27,008 bases of DNA. It comes from Chloroflexota bacterium. GTDB lineage: Bacteria > Chloroflexota > Anaerolineae > Promineifilales > Promineifilaceae. The translations under genes were made by a program, and so were the position numbers. Positions within the stretch are counted from its first letter, which is position 1; every line of letters begins with the position of its first letter. Under the pieces are notes generated by a model that worked only from the letters and a program-made list of their open reading frames with translations, had not been told where the DNA came from and made no database searches. Positions 7,430 through 15,458 of this stretch are shown piece by piece. The stretch covers positions 1 to 27,008 of the forward strand of contig JAAEOP010000469.1 of NCBI GenBank assembly GCA_024223125.1. Direction: 5' to 3'.

Positions 7430-8092
7430 TTACGGCAGCAAACCAAAATATTCCAAAAGCATATCCCCACCCCATTGATACATAAAGGCCACAAAGCTAC
7501 AACAACAACATAAGAGCAAAATCCCTATCAAGGCAATGACCAGGTTGCGTTGTTTTCTGCTATCGCCATTGTCGCCTTCAGATGTAGGTGACAAACTGGC
7601 GGTGGGAACTTCTAAGCTTGTAAACGTATCCGGAGCAGAATATTCATAAGCGGACTCAGGATTATCCAGTTCCGGGTCCGCAAACGCATCTTCCCGCATC
7701 TGCTCTGGTGTATCACGCGCTTGTTCTTCCCACACAGGCGACTCTTCAGAAAGGCTTGTGCTCATCACGGCCGCAGCCTCCACCAACTGATAAATCAATT
7801 TAATGCCACTGCCCATCGTAATGACCTGATCCGGCAGTAGGAGATAAGCGTCATTGGCCAGACGTTCCCCATCTACAAAAGTGCCATTGGTACTGCCCAG
7901 GTCTTCCACTTGAAACCCGTCGTCAAGCCGCGTTAGCCGGGCATGTTGCCGCGATACTTCGGGATCATTCAAAACAAAATCACTCATCGGGTCTCGGCCG
8001 ATGATGGAAGAACGTGCATCCAGATAAAATGTCTGCCCTACATTTGGGCCTTTGCGTACAATGAGTTGGTAGTTTGATTCAGACACGGCCAT
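7430..8092 (-). CDS. FHA-domain protein with C-terminal membrane anchor
   Basis: The 220-residue product has an FHA domain in residues about 8-100. All the usual phosphothreonine-contacting residues are visible: GR at 32-33, SRQH at 47-50 and STNGTFVDG at 67-75. A polar, acidic linker follows (about 110-180). The C-terminus has one hydrophobic helix (about 183-205) with four consecutive cysteines (195-198), so the protein is probably tail-anchored with FHA in the cytoplasm. It should bind phosphothreonine on a partner protein. It lies 69 bases downstream of murJ on the same strand. In mycobacteria an FHA protein (FhaA) binds MviN/MurJ through a phosphorylated pseudokinase domain, but this MurJ lacks that domain, so a link is only an inference. 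Confidence 0.88.
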   Translation of the reverse strand: MAVSESNYQLIVRKGPNVGQTFYLDARSSIIGRDPMSDFVLNDPEVSRQHARLTRLDDGFQVEDLGSTNGTFVDGERLANDAYLLLPDQVITMGSGIKLIYQLVEAAAVMSTSLSEESPVWEEQARDTPEQMREDAFADPELDNPESAYEYSAPDTFTSLEVPTASLSPTSEGDNGDSRKQRNLVIALIGILLLCCCCSFVAFMYQWGGDMLLEYFGLLP

Positions 8093-8132
8093 TTCCTTTT
8101 GTTAGTAGAGTTGCCAAATGCAATAATTCCAT

Positions 8133-8160
8133 TTTATACAGTAAAGCAAAGAGGATGCAA
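8133..8160 (-). promoter_or_regulatory. Promoter of the FHA gene, next to the murJ stop
   Basis: On the minus strand TTGCAT (8160-8155), a 16-base spacer and TATAAA (8138-8133) form a good sigma70-like promoter just after the murJ stop codon. Transcription would start near 8126. An AAAGGA lies very close to the ATG at 8092. Confidence 0.5.
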
Positions 8161-8161
8161 A

Positions 8162-9853
8162 TTATGTCGCTTTAGAGGGGCGTTTGAGTTTACTCTTTAG
8201 CATTCTGTAAAGTGACTGGGCTTCGGGAATATCCAGTAGCCAAACCATGCCTACATAGGCTGCAAACCCAGTCAGACTGCCCACCGCTACAATAATCAGC
8301 CGGCTGGCAAATCCATCCAGCGGTAAAAACCTACTCATTAACTGAGCCACTACCAACGCCAGCAGACCGGTTACTACGGCCGCAAACATCGCTTTGACCG
8401 TTAGCCGGACAATACCATAACCATGCAAGCCACCCATATGACGCTGTAAAAACCAAAACATGAGCGCCGTATGCACAATATGTTTAATCGCATCGGCAAT
8501 CATTAGACTATACAGACCCAATGATTTAAGCAAAAGCACGGCTGTGGCCGTATAAACCCCAATGGCAATGACGCCGGCCAACGCCGGCCGCCACGTATCT
8601 TTGCGAGCATAAGAGGCAAAAACCAACATTTGGTCAATACCCGCAAAAGCCAAACCCAACAGGTAAAAACGGAGCACGCGGACTGTGATTTCCGTATCAA
8701 CAGATGTAAAACGGCCATGTTCCAACAACAAAGCCACAATAAAAGGAGCCAACGAAAAGAGGCCAATCCCGGCCGGTAAAATCAACGTAATGACCAGGCG
8801 GAGACCGCCGGCTAGTGTAGACTTAAACTCCTCAACCTTTGCCGCCGCCGCTTTTTTATCCACCAGCTTCGTTTCATGGTAAGCCGAAGCAATTTGAGAC
8901 AATGTAGGCAGCGTGGCTACCGACAAGGCTGTCACCACCAATCCCAACGGAAACTGGTACAACGTTGTCGCATAACCCATATAAGTGACACTGTTATCAC
9001 CCGTTAAAATAGCTAGGCGATAACTAATCCAGATAGCAATCTGATTGATAACCAGACCAACCAAAATGGGTGTATAGAGGATGGTGATGCGACGTAAAGC
9101 AGGGTGATGCCAGTTAAAGCGCAAATGGAAACGGCCGTCGCGCAGTCCCGGCAGTTGAATAATAATCTGTAAAAACGAACCCAGCAGCATTCCCCAAACC
9201 AGACTATCTATCTCATCAGGACGGGCCAACGCCGCCAACACAATCGTCCCATTAAAAACAGCCCCTACAAAAGCCGGGTAATTAAATCGCTTTAAGGCGT
9301 ATAACAAACCGGAAAGTACGCTGGCAATACTTAAAAACAAAACGGCCGGGGTTGCCAGCCGCATCAGATCAACCGTCACCTGAAACAGTTCCGGGTTGCT
9401 AAAATTTCGCGCCCCAGCCAACCAGGCTACCTGCTCTGCAAACAGTTCCACCAACAGTACAATGCCAGACAACACAATAACCGCCAGCGTCAACACCGTA
9501 CTGGCAACCTGCCACAATTCGTCTCGCTTCTCTTTGCGGGCAAAATCACTGAACACTGGCACTAAAGAGGAACTAACCATCTCACCGCCGGAGATAAGAT
9601 TAAACAAGGTCATCGGCACCAGAACAGCGACGGTATAAGCAGCCAGCACAGGAGAAGCGCCATACAGATTTGACTTAACAATTTCACGGCTCAGACCTAA
9701 CACACGGCTGGCAATATTACCGACCGCTAACACGGCCGCCGCCTTGACCACGCCCTCATCTTCCCCCAGGTTTTTAGGGGACGTGGTAGATGGATCTACG
9801 GCCGTAACGATTGGCGTTGGCTTCAAATCTGGGGGATCGGGTGACTCTATCAA
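8162..9853 (-). CDS. murJ: Lipid II flippase MurJ (MviN family)
   Basis: The 563-residue polytopic membrane protein moves lipid II across the cytoplasmic membrane for peptidoglycan synthesis. The N-terminal signature VKAAAVLAVGNIASRVLGLSREIV is followed by GGEMVSSSLVPVFSDF, which is typical of MurJ. About 13-14 hydrophobic helices follow, and the length suits the family. Before the first helix there are about 36 polar, Pro-rich residues, which is somewhat long. The TTG at 9853 is taken as start because a promoter at 9888-9916 and an AGGT about 9 bases upstream fit it; a GTG at the VVKAAA segment is an alternative. The protein lacks the cytoplasmic pseudokinase domain seen in mycobacterial MviN. 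An FHA gene follows on the same strand. Confidence 0.92.
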   Translation of the reverse strand: MIESPDPPDLKPTPIVTAVDPSTTSPKNLGEDEGVVKAAAVLAVGNIASRVLGLSREIVKSNLYGASPVLAAYTVAVLVPMTLFNLISGGEMVSSSLVPVFSDFARKEKRDELWQVASTVLTLAVIVLSGIVLLVELFAEQVAWLAGARNFSNPELFQVTVDLMRLATPAVLFLSIASVLSGLLYALKRFNYPAFVGAVFNGTIVLAALARPDEIDSLVWGMLLGSFLQIIIQLPGLRDGRFHLRFNWHHPALRRITILYTPILVGLVINQIAIWISYRLAILTGDNSVTYMGYATTLYQFPLGLVVTALSVATLPTLSQIASAYHETKLVDKKAAAAKVEEFKSTLAGGLRLVITLILPAGIGLFSLAPFIVALLLEHGRFTSVDTEITVRVLRFYLLGLAFAGIDQMLVFASYARKDTWRPALAGVIAIGVYTATAVLLLKSLGLYSLMIADAIKHIVHTALMFWFLQRHMGGLHGYGIVRLTVKAMFAAVVTGLLALVVAQLMSRFLPLDGFASRLIIVAVGSLTGFAAYVGMVWLLDIPEAQSLYRMLKSKLKRPSKAT

Positions 9854-9887
9854 TAGGCTTTACCTGCGGCAAATATACCGAAGGCGC

Positions 9888-9916
9888 ATTGTAGAGGATT
9901 GCCCAGAGGGGGGCAA
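9888..9916 (-). promoter_or_regulatory. Promoter of murJ
   Basis: On the minus strand TTGCCC (9916-9911), a 17-base spacer and TACAAT (9893-9888) form a clear sigma70-like promoter. Transcription would begin near 9881, giving a leader of about 28 bases before the TTG start at 9853. Confidence 0.55.
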
Positions 9917-10194
9917 CTGTCTACCGGCGACGATCATTATTTATAATACCTACGTCCACTCTATTTTTAGGATCGAGGGAGTCAAAAGTTGCCAACTTTC
10001 GGGATTCAGGTTTATTGGCAAACGATTGTGTAAAAGTTGGCAACTTTCTACAGTTTACGCTTGATATTCAACACGGGATTCAGCAACGGCCGTTTGCAAC
10101 ACCCCTCATCTACCCCTTGCCGTCGGAGGGATTGGATGAGTTGGGAAACGGCCGTTTCTCCTTCCAGTCTCTCCAAATGGCCGTCTCCCCATCT
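9917..10194. other. Intergenic region between murJ promoter and icmF stop
   Basis: No gene is recognised here. The stretch contains two copies of a 15-base palindrome (9985-9999 and 10033-10047) and two ACGGCCGT palindromes within larger symmetric cores near 10087 and 10149; the second is embedded in a 14-bp perfect palindrome, GAAACGGCCGTTTC. No convincing U-tract terminator for icmF was found. Confidence 0.5.
9985..10047. repeat. Pair of 15-base palindromes in inverted orientation
   Basis: AAAGTTGCCAACTTT (9985-9999) and AAAGTTGGCAACTTT (10033-10047) are exact reverse complements of each other, and each is itself a palindrome of two 7-base arms around one central base. Centre-to-centre distance is 48 bases. 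They could be a paired operator, a long hairpin or a dispersed repeat. Confidence 0.7.
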
Positions 10195-13100
10195 CTACAT
10201 ATTCCTTCTATACTGCCCCCCCACTTCATACATCGCCTGCGTAATCTGTCCCAATGAGCAAACCTTCACCGCTTCCATGAGGGATTCAAAGAGGTTTTCA
10301 TTGTGTACGGCCGCAGCCTGCAAATCTTGTAACACGGCCGTCGTTCTCTCCGGGTTACGTTCATATAAAGCCTGCACATTGGCAATCTGTCGTTCTTTTT
10401 CCTCGGCCGTAGCTCGGATCACCTCACGGGGCACAATCGTCGGCGAACCTTCATCAGACAAGAACGTGTTCACGCCAATGATTGGTAACTCGCCCGAATG
10501 TTTCAGACTTTCGTAATAGAGTGACTCCTCCTGAATCTTCCCCCGTTGGTACATCGTCTCCATCGCCCCCAGCACACCGCCCCGTTCCGTAATGCGGTCA
10601 AACTCCAAGAGAACTGCTTCTTCCACTAGATCGGTTAGCTCTTCGATGATGAACGCGCCTTGCAGCGGGTTCTCATTCTTCGTCATCCCCAATTCGTGGT
10701 TAATAATCATTTGAATTGCCATCGCCCGCCGCACAGACTCCTCTGTCGGTGTGGTGATCGCTTCATCGTAAGCGTTAGTGTGCAACGAATTGCAGTTGTC
10801 GTAAATAGCGTACAATGCTTGCAAAGTGGTGCGGATGTCGTTGAAGCCGATTTCTTGGGCATGGAGGGAACGGCCGCTCGTCTGAATATGGTATTTCAAC
10901 TTCTGCGCTCGTTCATTGGCCTTGTACTTCAACTTCATTGCCTTGGCCCAAATGCGCCGCGCAACCCGGCCAATCACTGCATATTCTGGGTCTACCCCAT
11001 TAGAGAAGAAAAAGGAAAAATTCGGTGCAAACTGGTTAATGTCCATCCCCCGCGACAAATAATATTCCGCAAACGTAAACCCATTCGCCAGCGTAAAAGC
11101 CAACTGACTGATCGGGTTAGCTCCCGCCTCGGCAATGTGGTAACCGGAAATAGAGACGCTGTAAAAATTGCGTACATTGTGGTCAATGAAATATTGCTGC
11201 ACGTCCCCCATCATACGCAGGCTAAATTCGGTGGAGAAGATGCACGTATTTTGGGCTTGATCTTCTTTTAGGATGTCAGCCTGCACCGTGCCCCGCACCC
11301 ACGAGAGGGTTTCCGCTTTGATCGCCTCATACACCTCTCGCGGCAAAACCTGATCCCCTGTGACGCCCAACAGCAACAACCCCAACCCGTCATTCCCTTC
11401 GGGTAGATCGCCGTGGTAACACGGCCGTTCCCCACCTGCGTACATCTTTGCAATTTTCGCTTTAACTTCATCCCCCAATCCATGTTCCTGGATATACAGT
11501 TCGCACTGCTGGTCAACGGCCGTATTCAAGAAAAAAGCCAACATCGTCGCCGCCGGCCCATTAATCGTCATACTCACCGACGTAGCCCGATCACACAAAT
11601 CAAAGCCGCTGTACAGCTTCTTGGCATCGTCCAGGCTGGCAATGGAAACGCCAGAATTGCCCACCTTGCCATAAATATCGGGGCGATAGGCCGGGTCATC
11701 ACCATACAGCGTCACCGAATCAAAAGCGGTACTCAATCGTCTGGCCGGCATCCCCAGTGACACGTAATGGAACCGCTTGTTGGTGCGTTCTGGGCCGCCC
11801 TCGCCGGCAAACATGCGAGTGGGGTCTTCGGCCGTGCGCTTAAATGGAAAGACACCGGCCGTAAAGGGAAACTCACCAGGCACATTTTCCTGCAAATGCC
11901 ACCTGAGAATATCTCCCCATCCTTCATAACGGGGCAAAACAACTTTAGGGATGTCGTTGTGGGATAATGTTTTTACCTTAGTGGCTACGTGAATATCACG
12001 ACCGCGTACCTGATACAGATACTTATCCGCCTGATAACGGTCAACTTTCTCTGCCCAGCCGTCTAAAACAGCCTGATTATGCCGGTCTAAATTCAGGCTG
12101 ACCTGAGACTGCAATTCTTGCAACTGCTGGATGATCTGCTTTTTATCGTTCAGGCTGTTGGTTTGCACGGCGGTGATGGTTTGCTGAATGCCGTATAGCT
12201 TGTTGGCCACAGCCGTCTGTTCCTCACCCCACTCGTTGTACTGCCGAATCGTCTCCGAAATTTCGCTCAGATAGCGTACTCGCCGCGGCGGAATAATCAC
12301 GATCTTTTCCGATTCACCTTGAGCCAACGCCAAATTGGGTTGCAGGTTGACGCCGGTTTTTTGGCTGATGGTTTGCATCACGGCCGTGTACAACCCATTC
12401 GTCCCCGGATCATTAAATTGGCTGGCAATCGTGCCATAAACAGGCAGATCAGCGACATCAGCCTGCCACAAACCCCGGTTGCGCTTGTACTGCTTCTTTA
12501 CATCTCGCAGCGCATCCTGAGCGCCCCGCTTGTCAAACTTATTGATGGCGATGATGTCAGCATAATCCAACATATCAATTTTTTCTAGCTGAGTGGCCGC
12601 GCCATACTCCGGCGTCATCACATACAAAGCGAGGTCGCAAAAATCCACAATCTCCGTGTCCGATTGGCCGATGCCCGACGTTTCCAGAATGATGAGATCA
12701 AATTGGGCTGCCTTGAGGATATTCAACACTTCAGGGATGTGACGGGAAAGAGCCAAATTCGATTGGCGGGTAGCTAAAGAACGCATGTACACTCGCTCAT
12801 TGGTGACGGCATTCATGCGAATACGATCGCCCAACAACGCCCCGCCAGTGCGCCGCCGTGATGGGTCAACACTAACTACGGCAATATGCTTATCGGGGAA
12901 GTCGAGTAGAAAGCGGCGTACCAGTTCATCTACCAGCGATGACTTGCCCGCCCCCCCCGTCCCCGTCATGCCCAACACTGGCGGCTGGGCCAATCCTTCC
13001 AACCGCTGGTGAACTTCTTCCATAATCGGCTCTACCAGGTCAGGTTCATTTTCCACGGCCGAAATTAAACGAGCCAATGCACGCTGTGTCACCCACTTTT

Positions 13101-13662
13101 TGATTGCGGATTGCGGATTGTGGATTGCAGAGCCGCCATTCCGCAATCCGCAGTCCACATTCTGAAATCGATCATATGCTTCGTGGATAGCCGTGCGCCA
13201 TTTCTCCACATCCAGTTTACCGGTGGGGAAATCCGCCTGTTGCAGCAGATCGTTGATCATGCCTTGCAAACCCAGGGTACGGCCGTCGTCCGGCGAGTAA
13301 ATACGGCTGACGCCATAATCATGTAATTGGGTCATCTCATCGGGCAGAATAGTGCCGCCGCCGCCGCCAAAAATTTTGATGTGGCCGCATCCTTTTTCTT
13401 GCAGCAGATCAACCATATATTTGAAAAATTCAATATGCCCACCCTGGTAACTGGTCAGGGCAATGGCTTGGGCGTCTTCCATCACGGCCGTGTCTACAAT
13501 TTCCTGCACACTGCGATTATGCCCCAGGTGGATCACTTCCGCGCCGGAACTTTGCAAAATGCGGCGCATAATGTTGATAGCGGCGTCATGGCCGTCAAAG
13601 AGGGATGCGGCCGTGACAATACGAATTTTATTAACAGGTTGGTAAGGGGTGACTTGCGTCAT
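10195..13662 (-). CDS. icmF: Fused isobutyryl-CoA mutase IcmF
   Basis: The 1,155-residue protein has three parts. The first is an N-terminal B12-binding domain with [10 protein letters not shown], where His25 is the likely cobalt ligand. The second is a MeaB-like G-protein chaperone with Walker A GTGGAGKS (234-241) and [20 protein letters not shown]. The third is a C-terminal acyl-CoA mutase barrel. This order defines IcmF, which interconverts isobutyryl-CoA and butyryl-CoA. The substrate residues agree: Phe in RMFAGEG, where methylmalonyl-CoA mutase has Tyr, and Gln in AQNTCIF, where it has Arg. A heptamer repeat array encodes an odd insert of about 20 residues (168-188) in the linker before the GTPase, which helps explain the extra length. 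The ATG has an AAGGAG about 9 bases upstream and a TATAAT at 13706-13701. Many archived annotations would call this methylmalonyl-CoA mutase. Confidence 0.92.
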   Translation of the reverse strand: MTQVTPYQPVNKIRIVTAASLFDGHDAAINIMRRILQSSGAEVIHLGHNRSVQEIVDTAVMEDAQAIALTSYQGGHIEFFKYMVDLLQEKGCGHIKIFGGGGGTILPDEMTQLHDYGVSRIYSPDDGRTLGLQGMINDLLQQADFPTGKLDVEKWRTAIHEAYDRFQNVDCGLRNGGSAIHNPQSAIKKWVTQRALARLISAVENEPDLVEPIMEEVHQRLEGLAQPPVLGMTGTGGAGKSSLVDELVRRFLLDFPDKHIAVVSVDPSRRRTGGALLGDRIRMNAVTNERVYMRSLATRQSNLALSRHIPEVLNILKAAQFDLIILETSGIGQSDTEIVDFCDLALYVMTPEYGAATQLEKIDMLDYADIIAINKFDKRGAQDALRDVKKQYKRNRGLWQADVADLPVYGTIASQFNDPGTNGLYTAVMQTISQKTGVNLQPNLALAQGESEKIVIIPPRRVRYLSEISETIRQYNEWGEEQTAVANKLYGIQQTITAVQTNSLNDKKQIIQQLQELQSQVSLNLDRHNQAVLDGWAEKVDRYQADKYLYQVRGRDIHVATKVKTLSHNDIPKVVLPRYEGWGDILRWHLQENVPGEFPFTAGVFPFKRTAEDPTRMFAGEGGPERTNKRFHYVSLGMPARRLSTAFDSVTLYGDDPAYRPDIYGKVGNSGVSIASLDDAKKLYSGFDLCDRATSVSMTINGPAATMLAFFLNTAVDQQCELYIQEHGLGDEVKAKIAKMYAGGERPCYHGDLPEGNDGLGLLLLGVTGDQVLPREVYEAIKAETLSWVRGTVQADILKEDQAQNTCIFSTEFSLRMMGDVQQYFIDHNVRNFYSVSISGYHIAEAGANPISQLAFTLANGFTFAEYYLSRGMDINQFAPNFSFFFSNGVDPEYAVIGRVARRIWAKAMKLKYKANERAQKLKYHIQTSGRSLHAQEIGFNDIRTTLQALYAIYDNCNSLHTNAYDEAITTPTEESVRRAMAIQMIINHELGMTKNENPLQGAFIIEELTDLVEEAVLLEFDRITERGGVLGAMETMYQRGKIQEESLYYESLKHSGELPIIGVNTFLSDEGSPTIVPREVIRATAEEKERQIANVQALYERNPERTTAVLQDLQAAAVHNENLFESLMEAVKVCSLGQITQAMYEVGGQYRRNM
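13102..13162. repeat. Inverted heptamer array inside icmF
   Basis: On the plus strand four direct heptamers of the type GATTGCG (13102-13129) are followed by a 12-base spacer and then three complementary heptamers of the type CGCAATC (13142-13162). The array is in frame and open, and encodes part of the IcmF linker. Similar arrays with a related heptamer lie at 14617-14684 and 26104-26155. Confidence 0.75.
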
Positions 13663-13700
13663 TTGGTTACTCCTTATTTTGTTGAAAGTGTGATAGGGGA

Positions 13701-13706
13701 ATTATA
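13701..13706 (-). promoter_or_regulatory. -10 box upstream of icmF
   Basis: TATAAT read on the minus strand lies about 40 bases before the icmF ATG. The -35 region would fall at about 13723-13729 and is weak; it overlaps the ACGGCCGT copy at 13727-13734. Confidence 0.4.
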
Positions 13707-13733
13707 GCATGGTGTGGGACGGGTTTACGGCCG

Positions 13734-13762
13734 TTGTCTTCACATCGCTCGTCTATTATACT
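13734..13762 (+). promoter_or_regulatory. Rightward promoter divergent from icmF
   Basis: TTGTCT (13734-13739), a 17-base spacer and TATACT (13757-13762) form a good sigma70-like promoter. A GGAG (13789-13792) precedes an ATG at 13800, but that frame closes after 16 codons within the following inverted repeat. The promoter probably belonged to a gene that has been lost and may now serve the glycosyltransferase at 14066. Confidence 0.5.
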
Positions 13763-13794
13763 CTTGTGCAAACAGTGTAAGTACATTCGGAGAT

Positions 13795-13914
13795 TTATTA
13801 TGACTCTACTGAAAAAAGGTTATTTGACATTCAAAACCCGATTTCTGTAGTCAAGTAAATTGTATCAATTTTGGTAAGAAATCGGGTTTTTTCAGTGGAC
13901 TCGACTCATAATAA
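13795..13914. repeat. 120-bp nested inverted repeat with terminator-like core
   Basis: The outer arms (13795-13817 and 13887-13914) are complementary apart from a 6-base gap and a mismatch: they contain TTATTATGA and ACTGAAAAAA on the left and their complements on the right. The inner arms AAAACCCGATTTCT (13833-13846) and AGAAATCGGGTTTT (13877-13890) form a perfect 14-bp stem followed by T6, so the core looks like a rightward terminator. No clear target-site duplication flanks the element. The 13-base core is shared with the hairpin at 7385-7419. It resembles a small non-autonomous element or a composite terminator. Confidence 0.6.
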
Positions 13915-13963
13915 GAAAAATCCTGAAAATCCGTGTTTATCCGCGTTCTATTCAGACTTCTCC

Positions 13964-14062
13964 GACAAGCTGCTAGCGGCGGTGAACCAAGCATACGAGA
14001 TCTGGGTTTGTTGGAGTTAGCCATTGTCCGACCACAAGCCACATTTGAGCGTGTCAATTTGA
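13964..14062 (+). pseudogene. Fragment of a Doc (death-on-curing) toxin gene
   Basis: The frame beginning at 13964 reads DKLLAA. A shift of one base then allows the text to continue as SGGEPSIRDLGLLELAIVRP, then QATFERVN. The series GG.P.IRDLGLLE.A..RPQATF is the N-terminal half of Doc toxins of the Fic fold, which inactivate EF-Tu by phosphorylation. The central HxFxxGNKR active-site motif and everything after it are missing, and a frameshift separates the first helix from the rest, so this is a dead remnant. No antitoxin gene is seen. It directly abuts the glycosyltransferase start at 14066. Confidence 0.68.
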
Positions 14063-14065
14063 ATC

Positions 14066-15208
14066 ATGAAGAAAATTCTACTGGTTTCTCCCTATCATGG
14101 CGGCAGTCATAAGGCGTGGGCCCAAGGGTATCGGCGTCATAGTGAGCATGAAGTGGTTTTGCTGACGTTGCCGGACCGGTTTTGGAAATGGCGGATGCAC
14201 GGGGGGGCGGTTACATTAGCGCGTCGTTTTCAAGAGAGCAACTTTGAACCGGATTTGATTTTGGTGACGGATATGCTGGATGTGACGTCGTTTTTGGCGC
14301 TGACACGGCCGCAAACCGCCCACACCCCTCTTGCCCTTTACATGCACGAGAATCAACTGACTTACCCCTTGCCCCAAAACAGCCAAACTGGCCCCATGCG
14401 AAGGCAACTTGGAGAACGGGATTACCATTACGTCTTCATCAACTACGCTTCTATGTTGGCCGCCGACCACATTTTTTTCAATTCACAGTTTCATTTAGAT
14501 AGCTGGTTCACGGCCGTACCCAAATTCCTAAAACATTTCCCTGAATACAACGAACTAAACAGTGTCGAAAAATTGCGGCAAAAAAGCAGGACGCTGCCGG
14601 TGGGAGTAGATTTCGAGAGATTAGAGATTGGAGATTGGAGATTAGCGAATTCAGATCAATCTCCAATCTCCAATCCCCAATCTCCCCTTATTTTGTGGAA
14701 CCAACGTTGGGAATACGACAAAAACCCGGAAGCGTTTTTTGCGGCGTTGTATAAGATGCAAAAAGCGAACATTCCTTTTCGATTGGCGTTGTGTGGGCAG
14801 CAGTATGGCAAACGGCCGTCTAGCTTTGATACGGCCGTAAACCAATTAAGCGATCATCTCATCCATGTCGGCCATGCAGAACCAGACAAATACCGCCAAC
14901 TTTTATGGCAGGCCGATATCACCATTTCCACCGCTCACCATGAATTTTTTGGCATCAGCATTTTGGAAGCGATTTACTGCCACACTTTTCCCATTTTGCC
15001 GCACCGTCTCAGCTATCCAGAATTGATACCAGAACCGTACCACCGACAATGTTTGTACCAAAATGAAGGGGGATTGGCACAGCGGCTCAGATGGGCTTTA
15101 GAAAACAAAACCCTGACTAAAAAAACAGCCGTAGAATTAGCAACGGCCGTGTCGCAATTTAGCTGGTCACAGATTGCTCCCCAATACGATCACATTCTTC
15201 TCACATAA
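14066..15208 (+). CDS. QTMAN/GTDC1-like glycosyltransferase
   Basis: The 380-residue protein begins with LLVSPYHGGSHKAWAQGYRR and DRFWKWRMHGGAVTLA. This is the hallmark of the N-terminal domain formerly called DUF3524, found in animal GTDC1, now known as tRNA-queuosine alpha-mannosyltransferase. The C-terminal half is a GT4-like Rossmann domain with WNQRWEYDKNPEAFF and the donor-site segment STAHHEFFGISILEAIYC (Glu-x7-Glu type). By homology it transfers a sugar, perhaps mannose to queuosine of tRNA(Asp), in the cytoplasm; the bacterial substrate is inferred only. An insert of about 23 residues near 185-208 (RLEIGDWRLANSDQSPISNP and on) is encoded by an inverted heptamer array and is not a family feature. 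The ATG at 14066 has no clear ribosome binding site. The gene follows a Doc fragment; a terminator lies 100 bases after the stop. Confidence 0.85.
   Translation: MKKILLVSPYHGGSHKAWAQGYRRHSEHEVVLLTLPDRFWKWRMHGGAVTLARRFQESNFEPDLILVTDMLDVTSFLALTRPQTAHTPLALYMHENQLTYPLPQNSQTGPMRRQLGERDYHYVFINYASMLAADHIFFNSQFHLDSWFTAVPKFLKHFPEYNELNSVEKLRQKSRTLPVGVDFERLEIGDWRLANSDQSPISNPQSPLILWNQRWEYDKNPEAFFAALYKMQKANIPFRLALCGQQYGKRPSSFDTAVNQLSDHLIHVGHAEPDKYRQLLWQADITISTAHHEFFGISILEAIYCHTFPILPHRLSYPELIPEPYHRQCLYQNEGGLAQRLRWALENKTLTKKTAVELATAVSQFSWSQIAPQYDHILLT
14617..14684. repeat. Inverted heptamer array inside the glycosyltransferase gene
   Basis: Four tandem heptamers GAGATTR (14617-14644), a 12-base spacer (14645-14656) and four complementary heptamers CAATCYC (14657-14684) make a symmetric 68-base element. 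It is translated in frame without a stop, giving a polar loop between the two Rossmann domains. The tandem 7-mers recall the short tandemly repeated heptamers of filamentous cyanobacteria. Confidence 0.85.
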
Positions 15209-15308
15209 ACGCTGATGTAGGCGCTTACGCGATAACAGCGACAAAAAGTGGAGAATATCATAAACGGATTGGCAGCCTAGCCAGCCTTCAGAACTGCTTC
15301 CCAAATAC

Positions 15309-15352
15309 ATTGAGATATGGGGATATTTTTCATCCTTATATCTCAATTTTTT
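15309..15352 (+). terminator. Rho-independent terminator after the glycosyltransferase
   Basis: ATTGAGATAT (15309-15318) and ATATCTCAAT (15338-15347) form a perfect 10-bp stem with a 19-base loop, directly followed by a run of six T (15347-15352). The stem is AT-rich, so termination may be partial. It separates the glycosyltransferase from the cyclase genes. Confidence 0.6.
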
Positions 15353-15362
15353 ATGCTGTCAG

Positions 15363-15410
15363 TTGCCAATATTATGTCATGTCGTCTATTATGTTTAGAA
15401 ACTATATAAT
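15363..15410 (+). promoter_or_regulatory. Promoter region of the tandem cyclase genes
   Basis: TTGCCA (15363-15368), an 18-base spacer and TATTAT (15387-15392) form the best match; a second -10-like TATAAT lies at 15405-15410. The leader to the GTG at 15459 would be about 50-60 bases. No Shine-Dalgarno sequence is visible before that GTG. Confidence 0.4.
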
Positions 15411-15458
15411 TCCCTGATAATATTCATTAGCATGATAAGACTGTCATCATAAAAAATT

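Noticed and set aside
10660..11271. Long open frame opposite icmF (203 codons)
   Set aside because: It is antisense to a confidently assigned gene, has no recognisable domain and no ribosome binding site; it follows from the codon use of icmF.
14617..14684. Tandem 7-mers resembling a CRISPR or minisatellite array
   Set aside because: Units are only 7 bases with no unique spacers between them, and the array is inverted on itself; it does not fit a CRISPR array.
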